Source of the DNA: Pleodorina starrii
Taxonomy: Eukaryota > Chlorophyta > Chlorophyceae > Chlamydomonadales > Volvocaceae
Direction of reading: 5' to 3'
Assembly: GCA_030267565.1 (NCBI GenBank)
Contig: BRXU01000028.1
Coordinates: 707,001-771,000 of the forward strand
Length of the DNA: 64,000 nucleotides
The translations under genes were made by a program, and so were the position numbers. Of the stretch, positions 48,028 through 58,400 are shown piece after piece (the first letter of the stretch is position 1; every line of letters begins with the position of its first letter). Below the pieces are notes generated by a model. The model had not been told where the DNA came from, did no database searches, and worked only from the letters and a program-made list of their open reading frames with translations.

Positions 48028-48518
48028 CAGATACCAAAGGAAAAAACGTGTCCGCACTTGGGCAAAAAGTTTCCTTATCAGAACTGCCCGCGTGCACTGC
48101 GCAAAAATCTGTACCGATAAACAAAAGGGTTTGCAAGTTGAGCTGGATGTTTAGGTGACCCTTGCCGCTATAATATTGTAGCATGCATAATTTCTTGACT
48201 TGAGTGAGAGAGGCGGTGTTCTTAGGATTTAACTGTTGACCGGTTGGTACGATGATAAGAGTCGCGCGGTTGACGGCGTCGTCATGAAGACAGCACATAT
48301 ATTGAGGCCTGCACTGATGGCCACCACTTTTATGACTTACAAAGAAAAATGCAAGTGTAATTGGTAGCGCATGCTAGTTTCTCGTCTCGAGCTCGTCCAT
48401 CCTTTCCGTATACGGTGTCGGCAATTCAATTCGCGCGTGTTAAAAGTTCAACCGGCTGTCGTACCCTGGGTCCGCTTAGTGTGGCGTGGCCGCTCAAGCC
48501 CGTTTTACCTCGCCTATT
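48028..48518. promoter_or_regulatory. Upstream region of the kinase gene
   Basis: AT-richer stretch directly 5' of the minus-strand kinase ATG. It should contain the 5' leader and promoter. No TATA element in a convincing position was found. Confidence 0.35.
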
Positions 48519-49166
48519 TCACTCTTCCCCCCGTCTCCCCGTCTGCTTGTCCCCCCGCGTGGCGCTTGCCGGGGTCCAGGAAGCCGCCCCGGTGCCGCCG
48601 CTGGCTTCCATCGCCCCTCCATAAGCTGCTAAGCGTGCGACGTGTGGATTGCCAGCGGCAGGCCCTAACCGATCGCTGCCGTGGCGCCCCACCCGCGAGC
48701 CGCCGGGGAGGCGGCAGCAGCTGCCGCTGACCGCGGCGACCACCGTGTCCACCGTAGCGCCCCCATCCCTGTCCCACACTCGCAGCAGACGGTGCTGCGT
48801 CGGGCCGCCCCACGAGCCGCTGCCCCTGCTGCGGTGCCCCGCCCTCGGCTTGGGCGGCCCCGACAGGGCCTGGGGGCAGAGGCCCAGCAGCGGCATCCAG
48901 TCCACCGAACCCAGCGACGGCGGCCTCCACTCGTGCTCCACCAGCGTCGACGCCTCCCACCAAAAGTAACACGCCCCTACCAAAAGGCTACGATCTGCTG
49001 CGTCAACCCAGTCGGGTTGCAGCCACAGCCACACAGACTCGCAGCCTTGAGGGACCGTTGTACACAGCATTTGCTCCAAGCCGTCAGCGATTCTGTCGAG
49101 GATGGCCACAGGGGGCCACTCCCCCGTCTCTACTACCCCCAACCCCACGTCTATCCATAGTTCCAT
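48519..49166 (-). CDS. Unrecognised 215-residue reading frame
   Basis: A continuous minus-strand frame from ATG 49166 to a stop at 48519. Unlike neighbouring shadow frames it starts with balanced, globular-looking sequence (LWIDVGLGVVETGEWPP, then GCESVWLWLQPDWVDAADRS and LLVGACYFWWEASTLVEHEW), including six Trp in the first 80 residues. It becomes Gly/Arg-rich towards the end. It lies just 3' of the reading frame carried by the inverted repeat and may be part of the same damaged gene or mobile element. No domain was recognised and no intron boundary connecting the two could be fixed. Confidence 0.35.
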   Translation of the reverse strand: MELWIDVGLGVVETGEWPPVAILDRIADGLEQMLCTTVPQGCESVWLWLQPDWVDAADRSLLVGACYFWWEASTLVEHEWRPPSLGSVDWMPLLGLCPQALSGPPKPRAGHRSRGSGSWGGPTQHRLLRVWDRDGGATVDTVVAAVSGSCCRLPGGSRVGRHGSDRLGPAAGNPHVARLAAYGGAMEASGGTGAASWTPASATRGDKQTGRRGEE

Positions 49167-49264
49167 TCAGTGCACCCTATAACCCGCCCGATGCGCGTTC
49201 CTGGTGGGTAGTGTCACTGTACCCTCCTGTACCCCCCTGCCCCCCCGTGCACCACCGCATGTAC

Positions 49265-49850
49265 TCAGTGCTCCGCCGTGTAGAGCCACGGCACTCGCTC
49301 CCCCAGCGGCACCACGGAGATCTGCGCTCTGTCGCGCCACCGGGGCCGCATGCTACCGGCCTCCAGGGCTTTGGAATCCCTGGATGCGGCGTGGCGCGCG
49401 ACGCGGCCCGTGGGGGTGAGATTGTCTCCCACCACCCATGGCAGCGTCTTCCTAGGGAGCGCAGTGCCGCCGATGAAGGCGGACCGAGCGACACCGATGT
49501 CCGCCTCCTTGTCCGCAAAGCACACGAAGACTCTCCGCACCGGGGAGCCCATTCCCGCCACCCGGTCTGACATCTCCATGTCGCCCCCCGTGGGGCTGCT
49601 GCCGCCGGCGGTTTCGGTAGCGCCATCGGCACCTGCCATGCCGCCGGTGCTCACGGGGACTTTGAGTATTTGCCGGAACCCGTTCAGCTTCTGCCCGCGG
49701 CTGGGGATCTCCTCCACCGTGGCAGTCACGCCCTCCGCCCTGGTATATCCGTTCATCACCGCGTCTACGCTGTCCTGCACCTGCCTGGTGCTGCAGCCGC
49801 CGCCGAGGAGATTAAACACCTGTTCTCTTGCGGGTCCAGCGGCGGCTGCA
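49265..49850 (-). pseudogene. Unrecognised frame spanning the left arm of the inverted repeat
   Basis: On the minus strand the left arm and its flank encode a continuous frame with segments VQDSVDAVMNGYTRAEG, VRRVFVCFADKEADIG, LPWVVGDNLTPTG and, beyond the arm, RWRDRAQISVVPLGERVPW, ending at a stop next to 49265. The same protein segment is encoded on the plus strand by the right arm, where it is preceded through the loop by AAEEIKHLFSCGSSGG. This suggests that one original gene was broken by a fold-back inversion, with its upstream part now on one strand and its downstream part on the other. The family is unknown; a transposon-encoded protein is possible. Confidence 0.35.
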
Positions 49851-50251
49851 GCACCAGGCAGGTGCAGGACAGCGTAGACGCGGTGATGAACGGATATACC
49901 AGGGCGGAGGGCGTGACTGCCACGGTGGAGGAGATCCCCAGCCGCGGGCAGAAGCTGAACGGGTTCCGGCAAATACTCAAAGTCCCCGTGAGCACCGGCG
50001 GCATGGCAGGTGCCGATGGCGCTACCGAAACCGCCGGCGGCAGCAGCCCCACGGGGGGCGACATGGAGATGTCAGACCGGGTGGCGGGAATGGGCTCCCC
50101 GGTGCGGAGAGTCTTCGTGTGCTTTGCGGACAAGGAGGCGGACATCGGTGTCGCTCGGTCCGCCTTCATCGGCGGCACTGCGCTCCCTAGGAAGACGCTG
50201 CCATGGGTGGTGGGAGACAATCTCACCCCCACGGGCCGCGCCGCGCGCCAC
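49391..50251. repeat. 412-bp inverted repeat with 37-base loop
   Basis: Arms 49391-49802 and 49840-50251 are reverse complements. I compared them block by block and found one mismatch (49401 against 50241). The loop is 49803-49839. Beyond the outer ends the sequences diverge at once. Transcription from either strand would give a hairpin of more than 400 bp. The near-identity implies recent origin, or an assembly fold-back artefact. Confidence 0.95.
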
Positions 50252-51867
50252 CAGGGGTGCGCCTGAGGGGGAGGATGCGGCTTTCTGTACCTTTTGAGTG
50301 TCAGTGCGGGCAGCTCTGTGCAGCTGTGAAAGTACTTGATTGCCTCATGCAGACAGCCGGCGGTGTGCGGCCACGAACGATGCGATTGCCAGTATCTTCC
50401 CCTACAACAGTCAGAACATGATGGCAATGTACCGGCAGGAACAAAACGGCGGATCTGAAAGCTGGCTCACAGTCGGTGCCCCATGGTGGGCCGGCCAATG
50501 GGGAAGCTGTGGCCTGGGGAAGCATGAGCGTGGGGAACTGAAGTCATAGTTTCGAATGTGATGCATACGGTTTTGCAAGTGTCGTAAGCTTGTGCACTTG
50601 CGGCGTCATGCCGAAAGACGAATCCTTTTCACACTGTCCATTTATGAATAGCTGCCTAAGTGACCAAAGCGGCTGGGGCACATATAACGAACCGATACAA
50701 GGTCATGCAGTTATGTGAATATCTTTTATGTGCGCGGGAATAGCGCTGGAGCATGCGTGCCGTACTATTTTCCGAAATAGTACGACATACAAGCGCGCCG
50801 GTCCGGGCGGTCCCTCACCACGGTCGGCACTCCCGAATGAGTTTCTCTGCCGGCTAGTTCTGCATAAAGTCAACATGGATCTTGACAAGGCGCTCCTGCT
50901 TCTCGACAAGACACAGTGGTCGGTCAGGCCGAGCTTCCGAGAGCCATGCCGACGCCGCGCAGGGCCGGCCGCGGTCGCAGCCGCTCGCCGACGCCGCACA
51001 ACTTTAGTACAATCAATATGCAAACAATGAGCGCGATGAGACAGCCATCGAGGGCTTGGCGTACTCTGAGAACGAGCTCTCGCGCGATAGGCCGACCCCT
51101 GCCGACCTCAGCGCGTCGGGTTCCATTATGGGCAACGACGCTCGCAGGCTTCGTCCTAAGGGTTTAATATCGTGCTGGAGTGATATGACACATGGGCGCT
51201 TTGACGTTACCGCCTCAAAACATAGTGCGTACGGACCTCGCGCCAACAGACATAACGTCCCCAAAACAGCCCATGAGCCCCATGTAAATTGGGATATGTT
51301 TGGGCCTGCCACTTTACATGTAAACGTGAGGTAACGTAACGTGTCATGTAAATTGGCTATAAGCCTCCCGGTCCAAAAATAATGTCAACACAAAACGCAA
51401 GCTAATTTCATGACATAACAGGTTAAAAAGAAGGGTTAGGCTTGCAAGCACACGCGTATCTGCATAAATGTCCAAGCGGTTATGTCAACTGAACAGTCCC
51501 GTAGCAACGCCCGGCAGCAGTGACGTGGGAGCGCCGTCACTTTGCAACCGACACCGGTATCAACCGCCGACGCCGCACATCCCTCGGGCGGCCTAGTGGC
51601 CCAGCCGGCGCGTCACTTACAACCCGCGTGGGCCTTGCACGGCGGAGTGCCACGGACACGACGCAGCGCAAACTGCGCACAGGCCCCACACTGCCACACA
51701 CCCCACCCGCGCCAACACGCGCCGCCGCCGCCGCTGCCAAAACAGAAGTAACCACCGCCGCCCCTTTTAGTGCTGCGCACTCAAGGGCCCGCAGGGGTCG
51801 CATCCAGTTCGAAGCATCGAAGCAGATCCACCCACCGCCTCCTCTCCCCTCCCAGCCAAGCCGCTGC
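50252..51867. other. Intergenic region
   Basis: No coding exon with credible splice sites. It holds a short palindrome at 50761-50783 (GTACTATTT-tccg-AAATAGTAC), AT-richer sequence at 51300-51440 and, near the right end, the 3' UTR of the minus-strand PARP-finger gene. Confidence 0.45.
51617..51621 (-). terminator. Candidate TGTAA poly(A) signal for the PARP-finger gene
   Basis: TTACA on the plus strand (TGTAA on the minus strand), about 250 bases past the stop codon at 51868, a typical distance for chlorophycean genes. Confidence 0.5.
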
Positions 51868-52457
51868 TCAGTCCTGATCTCGCACGTGTTCCTGGTCCCG
51901 CCCCTCGTCCTCCTCCTCGTCCTCCTCCTTCTCCTTCTCCTCCTCCTCCTCCTCCTCCTCCTCCGACTCCTCAACCTTCTTTTTGCCCTTCTTCGTTGCG
52001 GCCCGCTTCTTGGCAGCAGCCGTCTTGGAGCCTGCCGGTGCAGCCGCGGCCTTGCGCTTCGTGCCGCCGGCGCCGCCGCCGCCGCCCGCCGCCGCCCCCT
52101 TGGCGGCCTTCGGCTTGGAGCCGTGCCCTTCGGGCATAATCTTGTTGGCGACCTTCTGTGGGGAGCGAGACGTGGGAGGGCACGTCCCGGGGGATCACAG
52201 GCAAGCAGGGCCCCACAGTGAAAGGCGCGCGGAAGCGAGGAAACGGTCATGATGGCGCGCGACATGATGCTGCGCGAGAGGGCGCCGCCGTATACTGCCG
52301 CTCTTGCCGTATGCGATATGCCGGGCCAAAGCCATGCCGATCTCCGTATCCGTGCGCATTGCTCTGGCAGGCGCAATCCCTACGGCGTCATCCGTAGGGC
52401 TCCTCCTGGAGCTTTCTTCGTCATTACTCCCCCAGTACTCCCCCCGGGAGAGAGAGA

Positions 52458-52510
<53 letters not shown>

Positions 52511-53872
52511 GGGCCAGCGCACCGGGTACCAGCGTGCCACAGCTGGGCGGCACGCGTCCTAGCGCCCGACCAAACAACCGACGCATGCTCTCAAATTGCC
52601 CGTTGCCCGCCCCAAGACGACGCACACGTACATCCTTCGCCCACCCACTGGCTGAATTTTTACCTCCGCTACACCCACGGTCCCGTGTTTCACGGCGCTC
52701 TGCCGTACCGCAGCCGTGCTTTTGTTGTCCCAGCGGCCGTACTGACGTGCCACGTACCTTTTTGCCGCCAGCGGCTCCCCCGGCCTCGCCCCCTCCTCCT
52801 CCTCCTCCTCCTCCCTTCCCTTGGGTCGCCTCCTCAAACGCACTAACGACCTGCTTTCGATCGTCAGCGCTGAGGACGTCCTGCGTGGGTGTGTGGAACC
52901 ATTCGGTGGGGTCATATAAGACTGCAAATCTGCAATGATTCGGAGTTGTCGTGATTACAGTGTTTCGCACAAGACTGCACTGGTGATTCGAGAGTTGTTG
53001 TTGTTACGGTGGGCGCGAGAGCGCACGGTGCCGTACTCGGCGGCCTCGGGAAAGCCCCGGGCCCTGACTCACCATGCCGGGAAGCGCCTCCACGCTCGTG
53101 TGCGCCTTGAGCGCATTGGCCGCCACTCGCGCTGTCAGGCAGGACAGGTGCCTGGCACAGGCGCGCGGCGGGATGAGGGCAGGGGGAACGAGGGTGACAA
53201 GCGTGTGTTGAGGCCCCACGCGCGCACACACGACGACATGGGACCGAGTTTCCGCTTGCAGCATGGCCGTGTTTGGCCGTGGCCGTGGAAGTGGCCGTGG
53301 AAATGGCCAGCATGACCGTGCTTGCGGGAGTCCGAATTCCGGAGGACCCACCGATTGCTGGTGTGGGCCCGTTCCTCGCCGGCAGACTGCACGCTCAGGC
53401 GCAGGGTGCCTTTCTCGATGACGTTTTTGCAGGCTGCGGACGGACGGGTGCCAAGGCGGGATGGGGCAGTGAGACGGCTCGACAGGATAGGAGCAGCCTG
53501 GGACAGCCGTAGGACCGGGATCCACCAATCGGGTCATCAGATGTCTCGTGCAGCACGCCACGCGTGCGGTCGGGTGGCTGACGGGTTCAAGCGCGCGGCA
53601 GTCAGGCAGGCAGTCTTGGGGGCATGTTGCGCTCCCGCTCCCAAAATGCAAAGCGACGCTCAATCTTGCGGCATGCGCTGAGCCCTCGCGGCTGCTGGCA
53701 TAGCGCTTTGCTGACGCGGCGCCTGGACCGTGAGAGCGGCGGCGGGTGCGCGCTCCTTGCAGATCTTGCATACCCGTACCCAGACTCCTGGGGCATGTGG
53801 ACTTGCACGCGACATACCGGAACATTTGCCGCGGCTGCTCTTGGATAACTCGACTGTATAGGTGGAAGCCAT
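51868..53872 (-). CDS. Single PARP-type zinc-finger protein with basic and acidic tails
   Basis: Five minus-strand exons: 53818-53872, 53352-53433, 53073-53151, 52758-52880 and 51868-52155. Junctions are in phase; 208 residues. Residues 1-72 form one zf-PARP domain: YTVELSKSSRGKCSAC with Cys 17 and Cys 20, NVIEKGTLRLSV, then HLSC with His 47 and Cys 50, the CCHC zinc ligands of the family. DVLSADDRKQVVSAFEEA follows, then a Gly run, a Lys/Ala-rich histone-H1-like stretch and a Glu/Asp-rich C-terminal tail. PARP fingers bind DNA breaks, so a nuclear DNA-damage or chromatin role is inferred. There is no PARP catalytic, BRCT, WGR or ligase domain. The acceptor of exon 4 was set at 52880 because the upstream AG sites break the frame. 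This exon's 5' boundary is the least certain. Confidence 0.88.
52449..52503. repeat. GA dinucleotide repeat
   Basis: GA repeat interrupted by single GG steps, in the intron between PARP-finger exons 52758-52880 and 51868-52155. On the transcribed strand it is a CT tract upstream of the acceptor. Confidence 0.95.
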
Positions 53873-55495
53873 GGCGGTTGGGCAAGCCGCTCGTGTGGGC
53901 TGCTAGCACCTGCTAGCAGCACTGGTGTGCAGCGCGACTCCGGCCCCGGCTGATGGGCTGCGGACGAGGCTTTGATCTGCACGTGAGGCGTTGCGCTTTT
54001 GACCTAGGCTGCAAAAGGTACGCGTTTCGAGGCCAGGGGTATCGGAAGGAAGTCGGACTTCGGTGTCATAGCCGGTACACCGCTATGGCCTACCAAAAGT
54101 GCTGCTTTCAAGCAGCTGTCTTGAGTGTTTCATGTTCGGCGGCACATGATGGGGCACGACCAACAAGGCAAAGCCTCTCCCGTAACGGATCTCAGCTCGA
54201 ACAGGCTCGAACTTTGGTTGTACCCCAGTCCAAAAGGCGCTGCACTGGAACGCTAAACCCTGAAGCTTATACCAAACTGGTGCTCCGGCCTCGTAAGTAG
54301 CTCAGCGCCGAATCAGCGGCCCAGACCGTAACGGGATGTGTGCACGAGTGCGTCATGGAGGCCGTCCAAGAGAGGCATTGGCACTGCTCTCTCACGTGTA
54401 ACCGTTTATGCTCTGGATTTCCCCAGATCCCTACGCCCTGCGTAGGGAAATATCATAACAGGACCGTGGAGTGATAACGGGCTGCCTCCTGAAGGGTGCT
54501 CGCCAACGATGACAAGGACCCAAGGCGACGCTGGCTGACGTCAGCACGCGGCCCGACGCGATAGTCGACACGCTTTCCGGCAATAGTTCACTGTCTTTTG
54601 CCGTGTATATCACTGAATAGGTTGTCGGGGCCGACAATGGATCATGCTGAGGCGCGGTGTTTGTCTTTCGGCATTTTGACCCACGGGTCGTGGTGTAATG
54701 GCATCGGGCTGCACCGCGCTGACCTCCAAGAGTAGGAAAGAGAAATGTCCTAAAGTTTCTCGGGGCTGCATAGCCTGCATCTATTATCCGCTGCGAAGAA
54801 CTTGAAGGAGCGACGTACGACCAACCACCGGGCACCGCGAGTGCGGATATGATGGCCTTACAGATGTCAAAGGCATTCCTCATCCAGGAAGCCTCGACGG
54901 TGTCGCAGCAGGGCTCTGACGAAGTTTAAACCCTCGTCCTGCAAAGCTAAGGGAGAGGAAATGCCGTCACGTTCGCGCCGCGCTCTAAGACACGCCGTAC
55001 ACTAACGTTGAATATGAGGGTGCGCTCAGTCGTCTTGACTGAAGTCCAAATCACGTGCAAAACCACCCACGCTCTTTGCATCTTGCCCGAACAGCTACCT
55101 AAGTACTCTGCAAACACTGACCGCAGTCCTGCGGCTAAACGTAACACTGACAATGGCGGAAGCGGTGTCCCGTCAGTCCCGGAGGTGCTAGTCCTTGGTT
55201 GCTACGCGCTCTGTGGGAGTCCAGCTGGCTACGCTGGGAAAGACCCGCCGCGCCTATTTCGTAACGCCGCAGGAGTTCCATACACACCCAATTCTCATCC
55301 TGCTTTTCCTGCCCCGCCGTTGTCCCGGCCATTGTCAGTAGGGGCACTCTCTAGTCAGGCCCCCCTTCCACCCCACACCCCTGGGCCCCTCGTTGCTGCT
55401 GTGACCCCAAATGCGTATCATATCGAGTCCGTCGGAATGCCGTCCACGCGGTCTGCGCGCCTCGCCCGGGTTTGAACGAATAAACACCCAACGCC
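53873..55495. other. Intergenic region between PARP-finger and formin genes
   Basis: Both flanking genes are on the minus strand, so this holds the formin 3' UTR at right and the PARP-finger promoter at left. Open frames at 54431-54883 (-) and 55008-55475 (+) show no motif or splice structure. A TTACA at 54858-54862 is a candidate formin poly(A) signal. Confidence 0.45.
54858..54862 (-). terminator. Candidate TGTAA poly(A) signal for the formin gene
   Basis: TTACA on the plus strand, about 630 bases past the formin stop at 55496. Confidence 0.4.
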
Positions 55496-58400
55496 TCACG
55501 CGTCAAGTCCCGAGACACTAGCCTCAGCTTTCGAGTTGTACTCTGCAGCTGCTGCCGCAAGCGCGCGCGAGCTGGCATTGCTAATACTGCTGGTGGCGCC
55601 TCGCCGCCAGCTGGCGGTGGCACCCTCCCGCGCCTGCTTGGCCCGCTCCGCGGCCAGGGCTGCAAGCACCTTGTCAAGCGCCAAGAGGAAGTCGCGCAGC
55701 TGTTGCAGCTGGCGAGTGGGATCGCGGGCGTCAAACTCGTCCTGCGCGGGCGAGTTGGAAGAGGGCAAGAAATGACAGATCTGGTTGTTGTACATACCAT
55801 CTTCTGATGGCGCTGGCCAAGGGCTGTGAATGCCCATACGGCGGGGTTGCCGCTCAACGCCGCCGTCAGCGGGGATGGCCTTGCCGTGCCATTCTGCAGT
55901 GTCCCCGCACCCGACGTACCTGGAAGAAGGCCGCCAGCTCCTTCAAGCTGCACACGCAGCCGGACTGCAAGGACTCGAGCGCAGCGCACTGCGGCCGCGC
56001 GGTCTCAAGGAAGCCCCGGCAGCGATCCAGGAATAGCTTGTCTGCGAGCTGCTGCTGCTCGTCCTGCACAGAGCCTCGTTGCACCGCCAGCTTCTCAAGC
56101 GCCTCAACCTGGCCAGCCATGAGGTCAACGCCGCCGCACAGCTCCTCCACGATGCCAGCCACGCTGCTCAACTGCGCGAAGCAAAACAGATGAGACCGCG
56201 GCGGTGGGACGGAGCCGACCGGGACAGCGTGGGGCGACAACAATCCGGTCTGGGCATTGGAACAGTGCAGGAAACACCGGAATGGAGCTTCCTTTCCTTA
56301 ACGATGCAGGAGATCAGCTGACCCTTCATGACTCAGGCGCTGTGCCCATTAGCTGACACCGCAGCGGTGCGCGACGCCCATCTCCACCAGGGGTTGATCA
56401 CACACCACGTACCTGCACATTCGCTGCAGCGCGGACGGACGGCCCCAGCTGCGCGGGCAGGGTCGACAGCTGTGGAACCTCCGTGAGCAGCTGTGCCGCC
56501 ACCCACTGGAGCAGCGACGTCCTGCGAATGGGGACGGGGAAAGCAGGACATACCGCCAGGTCAAACACAAGACAAAAACGCATGGGCTTCAAGGGGCGCC
56601 CCGGAACGATGACATCGTTTCGCATGGAACGGAGCAGTGCGTCGACAAGCGTGTTCGTGGGCAACTTACTTGCGATCCGCAGCCTTGATGCCGGCCAGGC
56701 TAAGCAAGACGTCCAGCTTGTACCCTGGCGGGATGGGATGAAGCGGGGCAGGTTGGCAAGCTGCAACCTGCCGCAGCTCGCTCGCATGCCTCAGCGGTGC
56801 CAAACCTATCTTTGCGCAAGCCTTGCGCTTTCAGCAGGCGCGACCGGCACGCACCTGCGGCCCCTGCCCGCACGGTTCCCGCATTTAGCGTGTTCCCGAC
56901 TTCCAGAATACGACCAAGGAGGGCCTGCGCGCAAAAGGGACAAACGGGTCGGTGTCACGTCGATGAAGAACATGTGTCTGTGAGTTAGGTTCTACCAAGT
57001 TGCTACCGCTGGCTTAATGAGGCAACGCAACCACCGAATCCGCCTTTTATCTTGAACCTTACCCGCAGCTCTGCGTTCTGCCGCACGTCTCGCACGGCGA
57101 CGTCGATCGTGGCTACAAGCTCTCGGACCTGCGCGACCAGCGAAGAGGGAGGTTTTGAATCATCAAGGCGAGGGAACGAAGGGTAGCAGCGCACAATGCA
57201 GGAGGAAACGGTTACCTGCTGCTCTGCTGTGCCGAAGCCCTTGATGAGCGCCATGGCGCTGAGGCGCTGGTCGAGCCAGGGCACACGGCCCATCTGTCGC
57301 AAGGCGGAGCGGCAGCACGTTAAGCACTTAGGAAAGCAGCAGTCGTATCGACACAAGGAGCATAGGTGAAGCCCGCACACCGTCCACGCCTGGTGCCACC
57401 ATACATGACAGCAGGTCTTATCAGTTTTAGGCGGCTGGCGCCTAGCACCCGGGGCGTACCTCGTGGAAAAAGCGCTCTACCGTGCCAAGGAGCGCCGCGT
57501 CGGACACGTCGGGGTAGCGAGGATGTGCGCCCTGTGCAAACCAGACACGGCCCGTTAGGCTGCAACGAACGCGAAGCAGGTCTTGGTTGGCTAGTCATGG
57601 CAAAAACGTTCCCCGTGTGTTCCTTATCCCTGTGGGTGCTGGCTCGTCGAGGGTATGCTATAGGTAAGGCTGTTCCAGCTAGGGCCTCTTGTCGAGTTTA
57701 GGCATCGGCCGCGACTGTGTGAGGTGCAGTATGCACCGGTGACCGGGTGAGTTCGCACTACTACCAGTCATGCAGACAGGCACTAACATGGCTCGTCGGC
57801 CCTTTGCGGGCAGGACTTCGGAGAAAGCTAGCCTTGAAGGGTGTGAGCTCAATCGCGTCAGTGTTAAAGCGTTGTCGGGCTGCGGACAAATTAGCCTCGC
57901 ACGCGGCTGCGGATGCGAGATGGACGTGCCCCCCACCATGAGGTATGAGTCGATCTCAGACAGCTCCTCAGCCCGTGGCCCTAGGCGCAAAAGGGCGCGC
58001 AGCTGCTCCGCCTCCAGCCGAGACCCGTCCAACCGCATGATCGTCTCGCGCAGCATCGCAGGGTCCATGCGCGTGCCTGCACAATAGGAAGCGGCACGGG
58101 ATTACGTCGTCGCCCCAACAAACGGCCGTGAATCCAGTGAAACTCTATGGTACAAGACATGGCCCATTGCGCTTGGGCCGGCAACGCACTGCTGTGCCGT
58201 TCCGAGCCTTGCGCTGCTGTGCCTAGTGCGAGTCCATACCCTGCTGCTCAACTTACCGGACAGGACGATGCCGATGTTGTGCGCCCTGCCGTGGTCCACC
58301 AGTCGAACCACAGCCGGCGGCGCCGCAGGGCCCGTCAAAGCACCGCCTGCGTTGCTGTTGGAAGGACGCTCGCTAGCCCCCATGCGCTGGAGCATCGCCA

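Noticed and set aside
50728..51030. Plus-strand frame of about 100 codons
   Set aside because: No ATG in a good context, basic low-information sequence, and no homologous motif.
52913..52933. Upstream acceptor for PARP-finger exon 4, giving AVLYDPTEWFHTPTQ before DVLSADD
   Set aside because: The AG sites there leave the previous exon out of phase; the AG directly before GAC at 52880 restores phase and fits the family.
55008..55475. Plus-strand frame of 155 codons next to the formin stop
   Set aside because: It lies antisense to the probable formin 3' UTR and shows no recognisable domain.
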